From: Cloeon dipterum
Taxonomy: Eukaryota; Arthropoda; Insecta; Ephemeroptera; Baetidae
Assembly (NCBI RefSeq): GCF_949628265.1
Contig: NC_088787.1
Location: 22,124,501 to 22,188,500, forward strand
Direction of reading: 5' to 3'
DNA: 64,000 nucleotides
In this document: positions 59,960-64,000 of the stretch, piece after piece
Layout: each line of letters begins with the position of its first letter
Numbering within the stretch: position 1 is the first letter of the stretch
The notes under the pieces: generated by a model
What the model was told of the DNA's origin: nothing
The model's input: only the letters and a program-made list of their open reading frames with translations
Databases searched by the model: none
Position numbers and translations under genes: made by a program

Positions 59960-62900
59960 CTGTAAACACAAATGTAAAGGGCATTAAATTTCAACTCAAG
60001 CCAAAAAATGAAATATCTGCTAAATAATCTTTGGAATTATCACTGGATGAACTGTGACCTTATCATCAGGGCACTGGTCTTAAGTTTAATGTTAAGACAA
60101 AGAGGTTTGTAAGGGAGAGGGGTTCTAGCGGTATATCATTTTATCTATTCATAATTTACAGAAGAACTATTAACACCCCGTGGAAAAATTGGTTGGTGCC
60201 TAAATGAACAGCTCCAAATTAATTTATGTGTCTTGAGAATGCTAGAAGTAAATCTATAGCTTCAATTTAAATAATGCAAACAAAGCAAAGACTAGAAATT
60301 TTATAGTGATATTTTCTCTAAAAGTATAATAATCGTCTCGCATTCCAAATCTATCCCACGTCTCACTTCCAAAAGTACAGATTCAAACTCGCTTGCAAAA
60401 ATTACATTCCCGTATGTTTCCACAGCAGCCAACGGCATGAGGAGTATATTTTTTGCACATCCGAGCGCAGATTTCAAATGCAGCAGCAGCAGCAGTTGCG
60501 CTTCGAAAGCGAAACTTGGCGTGAAATGTGGACAAAAAGCAGGCTGCATAGCCTTGAGTGTGTATGTTTACGAAGAGCGTGCACACAATCGCCGGCCGAG
60601 TACGAGAGCGAATAAAAACGGAACGGTGAGTGCACACTTACATACAAAAGACAAGCGGCGAAGGTTCGATCATGAACAATTTATTGCACGAGTCGAGATT
60701 AATCGAATTAATTAAAGCGGGAGGAATGCCGGCGGGAATTCGCGACACGAGAAGCAGCAAATTATTTCCCACAAGCTGTGAGTTCACCAGGGTGACCATG
60801 TTACAATAAAAAATACGTGTTCCCCGGTTTATTGCCACTCAACCTGAGTGTTCTTATTGCCAAATAAATAAAAATAAACTCGATTCGAGCGACTGCAAGA
60901 AGGAACGCAGTTTCTCGAATTGTGAATAATATCCTCGACACCGTCCAGGGACACGTGGTCACCCTAGTCGTCTCCCAGCAGGACCAAAAGCGAGAAACGA
61001 GCAAAAGCAGCAGTCAAATGGGAGAACAGAGTCGTCTGCCTATTCCGAGAAGCAGCCCTTTGTGCAGTGCACGTGAACCGCTCCGTCAGTAAAGCTCAGC
61101 AGCCAGCAAGCCTTTTTGTTCTTTCTCTGACTCTCTCGGTTTGCATCTCTTGTGCTTTTGCTTGTGCTGCTCCTGTTCCAGATTATAATCACCACATTTA
61201 AGAGTCGACAGACACGGTGCAAGTGCATCTACAAAATGCTCTGTCAGTGCCGCTGTAATGATACAATTCCCACCGGTGCACACGGCTCTCTGCAGAACGT
61301 AAATCCACCGAATGCAAAAGCCAGCCACAAACAGACGCAGTTTTTAATTGGCACCAGTAATTTTACTCCAGCTTTTGACCGTCTGAATTTGAAAAATGCG
61401 GCACACAACTTTTCAGTTCAGCCAGGCGCGCGATTTACGAGCCTCTTTGTGTTCAGAGTTTATATTTATTCTTCTCGTAATTCGTCTTTTGCGCCCCTTT
61501 GGAGAAACGGCGCCGAGGTGCGAGCGCGCAAATTTTCTATAAACAAGCCCATTAAACGCGCGTTGGAGGATGTAAAATAATTTTTTCTCATCGATTCGCA
61601 TCGCAGGTGCTGCACTTGGATTTCCCTCGTGGTCGTCCGCTCGCCCAGCAGACATGTTAAGCGCTCGTAAAGTAATGGTCTAATGACGCTTGTTTACACT
61701 TTCGAAAAGTCGGTCCCGGGCGTAAATTTTATGTGGCTCTTTAACTAACCCGGTTTACACGCTGGCCAATACGACGTGCCCAGCCGACTTTACACTGCAA
61801 AATTCGTGGTGCCTTTACTTCCCATCCGCGTTCATTGCGGCATCGGCCCAGTTTGGGCATAAAAACGAATTTTATCCTAATAAACGGTTCTAACTAAATT
61901 TAGGGTGCGATAACAGGCCAAAATTGGAGTGTGTAAAATTAGGAATTATTACTAGTTTTAAACCTGGGAAAAATGAGATTTGTGAAATGAACCATTCCTC
62001 TTAGATTAGGATTGAAATAATTTTGCTAATGAAACAGCAAGTTGTAGAAGAAAAAAAACGAAAAATATATAATCCACGAACACTCATGAAAATGGAAGAA
62101 GATAAAGTAAAGCTGTACGGAAATATTGTGAAAATCCTTTTCAACTTTATTTGATAAACCCTCTGACAATTGGGAAAGAGCTAAAAAAATTCCCTGGTTG
62201 CCGTTTTAATTTGCGAGAAAATCTGTACCAGAGATATCATGCATTTCAAGCAGCGAGCAATCTCCGCTTTGAAAATTAGGATTTATTTTGCCAGAAGGGA
62301 ATTCATCTCAGAAATTGCACACCTTTGGATAGATCGCGACAAGAGGAATCGAAATTGAATGAAAAAAATACAGAGAAACCGTTCAATTCGGCAAATTCTG
62401 AAATTTAACTGTTACTATAGGTCCTGATTTCATTTCTATTGCACATTGGTGTATAGCTCAATAATTAACATTTCAATGAACCACTTAGTAAAGCCAAAAA
62501 TGCAAAATGTGATTAATTGTTTGCCTGTTAGGCTCCACTTTAACTTTGTGCTAAAAATTTTGATGTCAACGAGGATTAAACACGGTATTTTTTATTTTTC
62601 TTTTGAATATTATGAAATTTAGATCCAATCAATTGTACGAGCACTTTCCAAATTTGATTTAGTGTGCCCAGTTCTGAATTTTTAAAACGTGAAGATAAGC
62701 AAATTTTATAATTTTTTCCATTCCTCTCAATTGAATTTCAGCTTCTTTAAAATGATCAGAGTGTCTGTGTCTGTGCCGTGGAGTTGGTTGGAATTCGACA
62801 CACATGCCTGCAAAACTGACCACCGCTAATTTTCCCTTCGCCAGTAGATCACGGCACAATCGAGAGCTGTCGCCAATTGAGAATAAACGGCGATACCGCT

Positions 62901-64000
62901 AGCCGAGGGAAAAGCAAAGGGCCGGTTGGGCATTGTTGAGGCCCTTTGTTGACGGGGGCGGAGCGAATTGTTCCGCTCCACGGGCCGCGCGCGCACTTTT
63001 ATCAGGCTGACTGACGGAGGGACCTCCAATCCTGAGGTCACGAGAAGATCTCTTTAGAGTCAGTCAAAACGGCGGGAGGGTCAGCGGCCTCGCAAGGTTC
63101 CTCTCTCACTATTTTTCTTCGCCGCGCACCACGTCGCGCTGCCTGACGAGCCGCTAACAAGAATAAAAGTCCGAGTCGCAATCAGAATGGGCCGCGATGA
63201 CGCGGACGAAATGCGGACTGCTTTGATTTGATACGAAACCACACCATTCCAAAGAGAGTGAGTTCCCGAAAGCAAAAAATGACTCTGCGAATCGATCGGA
63301 TGCGAGGCCCTTCGAGCTGACTGACTGAGAATAGAAAAATGTGTATATTTTTGTAGCCGTGGAAGAGAAGGGAAAAAAATGTTTCATATTTTTGTTCCTG
63401 ACACGTCTGCTTGGAAAGGTTGATGTGTGGGAGCATGGAAGGTTCAAGACAGATGAAAACTAGCAATTATTTTATTGGCCTCTCTGTGGCTGCCACACAA
63501 TTTCATTTCTCCTCTGACAGAGCCCATTAAACTCAGAGAAAGAAGCATTCCCCACTACACGGCGGAATGGGACAAAAAGGGAACATTATTACCATAATAT
63601 TATACATACACCAGGTGTGCATGCTCCGCAAATATGATGTGTGCACGAGGCACAATTCGGCCCGCCATGACTCAAATTCGGTACTAGGCGTAGCAAATAT
63701 GCCTCGCGCGCGCGTGAAAGCTATGTAATTTTAATCGAATCCGCGGCCGCGGCACATTAACGCAACCCTTCATCTTAACACCTCTTTTCGCCAAGCGACG
63801 TGCCTGCATGCGCATCATCCGTCGCAGAATTAGCAAGCCAGCTCGGTTGTCAGTTTTTAAATTAAAAAGAGGATAATTCGCTTGTGGTGGCGGTTGAAGC
63901 AGGTCTACAAAATTAGAGAGCGCCGAAATGAAGGAACCAGCGTGGGCTTTAAAATGATAGAACACACTGCATGAATGGAAACTTAACAAAAAGAGACTAA
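59960..64000. other. Region upstream of the first recognised tango exon
   Basis: Probably tango intron 1 or upstream DNA. One minus-strand donor (GTAAGT at 60612-60617) follows a short frame reading MIEPSPLVFC whose phase would fit the exon at 59959, but the peptide is not like any ARNT N-terminus. GC-rich, CpG-containing stretches at 62880-63180 and 63690-63750 could be promoter-like. Nothing is firm. Confidence 0.35.

Noticed and set aside
60638-60838. Minus frame ending MIEPSPLVFC with GTAAGT as tango first exon
   Set aside because: Phase fits, but the peptide is unlike ARNT N-termini and the ATG context is unremarkable; kept only as a remote possibility.
1-64000. CRISPR arrays, operons, rRNA or tRNA genes
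   Set aside because: No regularly spaced repeats, no rRNA sequence and no complete tRNA cloverleaf recognised; the window is eukaryotic.

Overview
The window is animal nuclear DNA, most likely from an insect or another hexapod. Genes are split into many exons with GT-AG junctions, introns are often only 50-100 bp, and AATAAA signals follow the stops. The recognisable proteins are animal regulators (CBP/nejire, ARNT/tango), BTB-BACK proteins and an arthropod-style C-type-lectin cluster. Every recognised gene lies on the minus strand, so genes read right to left. The species cannot be fixed from the sequence.

Layout from left to right. Positions 1-6,700 hold the first eight coding exons and the promoter of the CREB-binding protein gene (CBP; nejire in flies). 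The start codon is at 6,056-6,054, and TAZ1 and most of KIX are included; the gene runs off the left edge. Positions 6,700-18,500 are gene-poor, repeat-rich DNA containing a broken partial duplicate of the CBP 5' region (about 11,060-16,400), three copies of a SINE-like element and two nested-palindrome elements. Positions 18,520-23,530 hold a tandem cluster of secreted C-type-lectin-like genes, resolved into four phase-consistent exon sets. Positions 23,986-33,024 hold three tandem BTB-BACK paralogues, each with four exons and nearly the same exon lengths. Positions 33,970 to about 59,960 and beyond hold tango (ARNT), a bHLH-PAS transcription factor. Its bHLH exon stands alone between an 10.8 kb and a 7.8 kb intron, and its first exon was not found. 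A Ty3/gypsy pol fragment and two (GA)n tracts lie in its introns. Positions 60,000-64,000 are probably more tango intron or upstream DNA.

Function. CBP and tango are linked in the HIF pathway of animals: ARNT/tango is the HIF-beta partner, and the CBP TAZ1 domain binds the HIF-alpha activation domain. Here they flank a roughly 28 kb accessory block of duplicated lectin and BTB genes. All exon boundaries were read by hand from splice dinucleotides and checked for reading phase. For tango, the three BTB genes, CBP and lectin set A, all phases close.

I did not find a clearly new biological system. The most unusual items are the mosaic CBP duplicate with its copied E-box/CRE promoter block, the lectin cluster whose leader exons are phase-compatible with more than one lectin body, and two genes whose TAA stop lies inside their own AATAAA signal.
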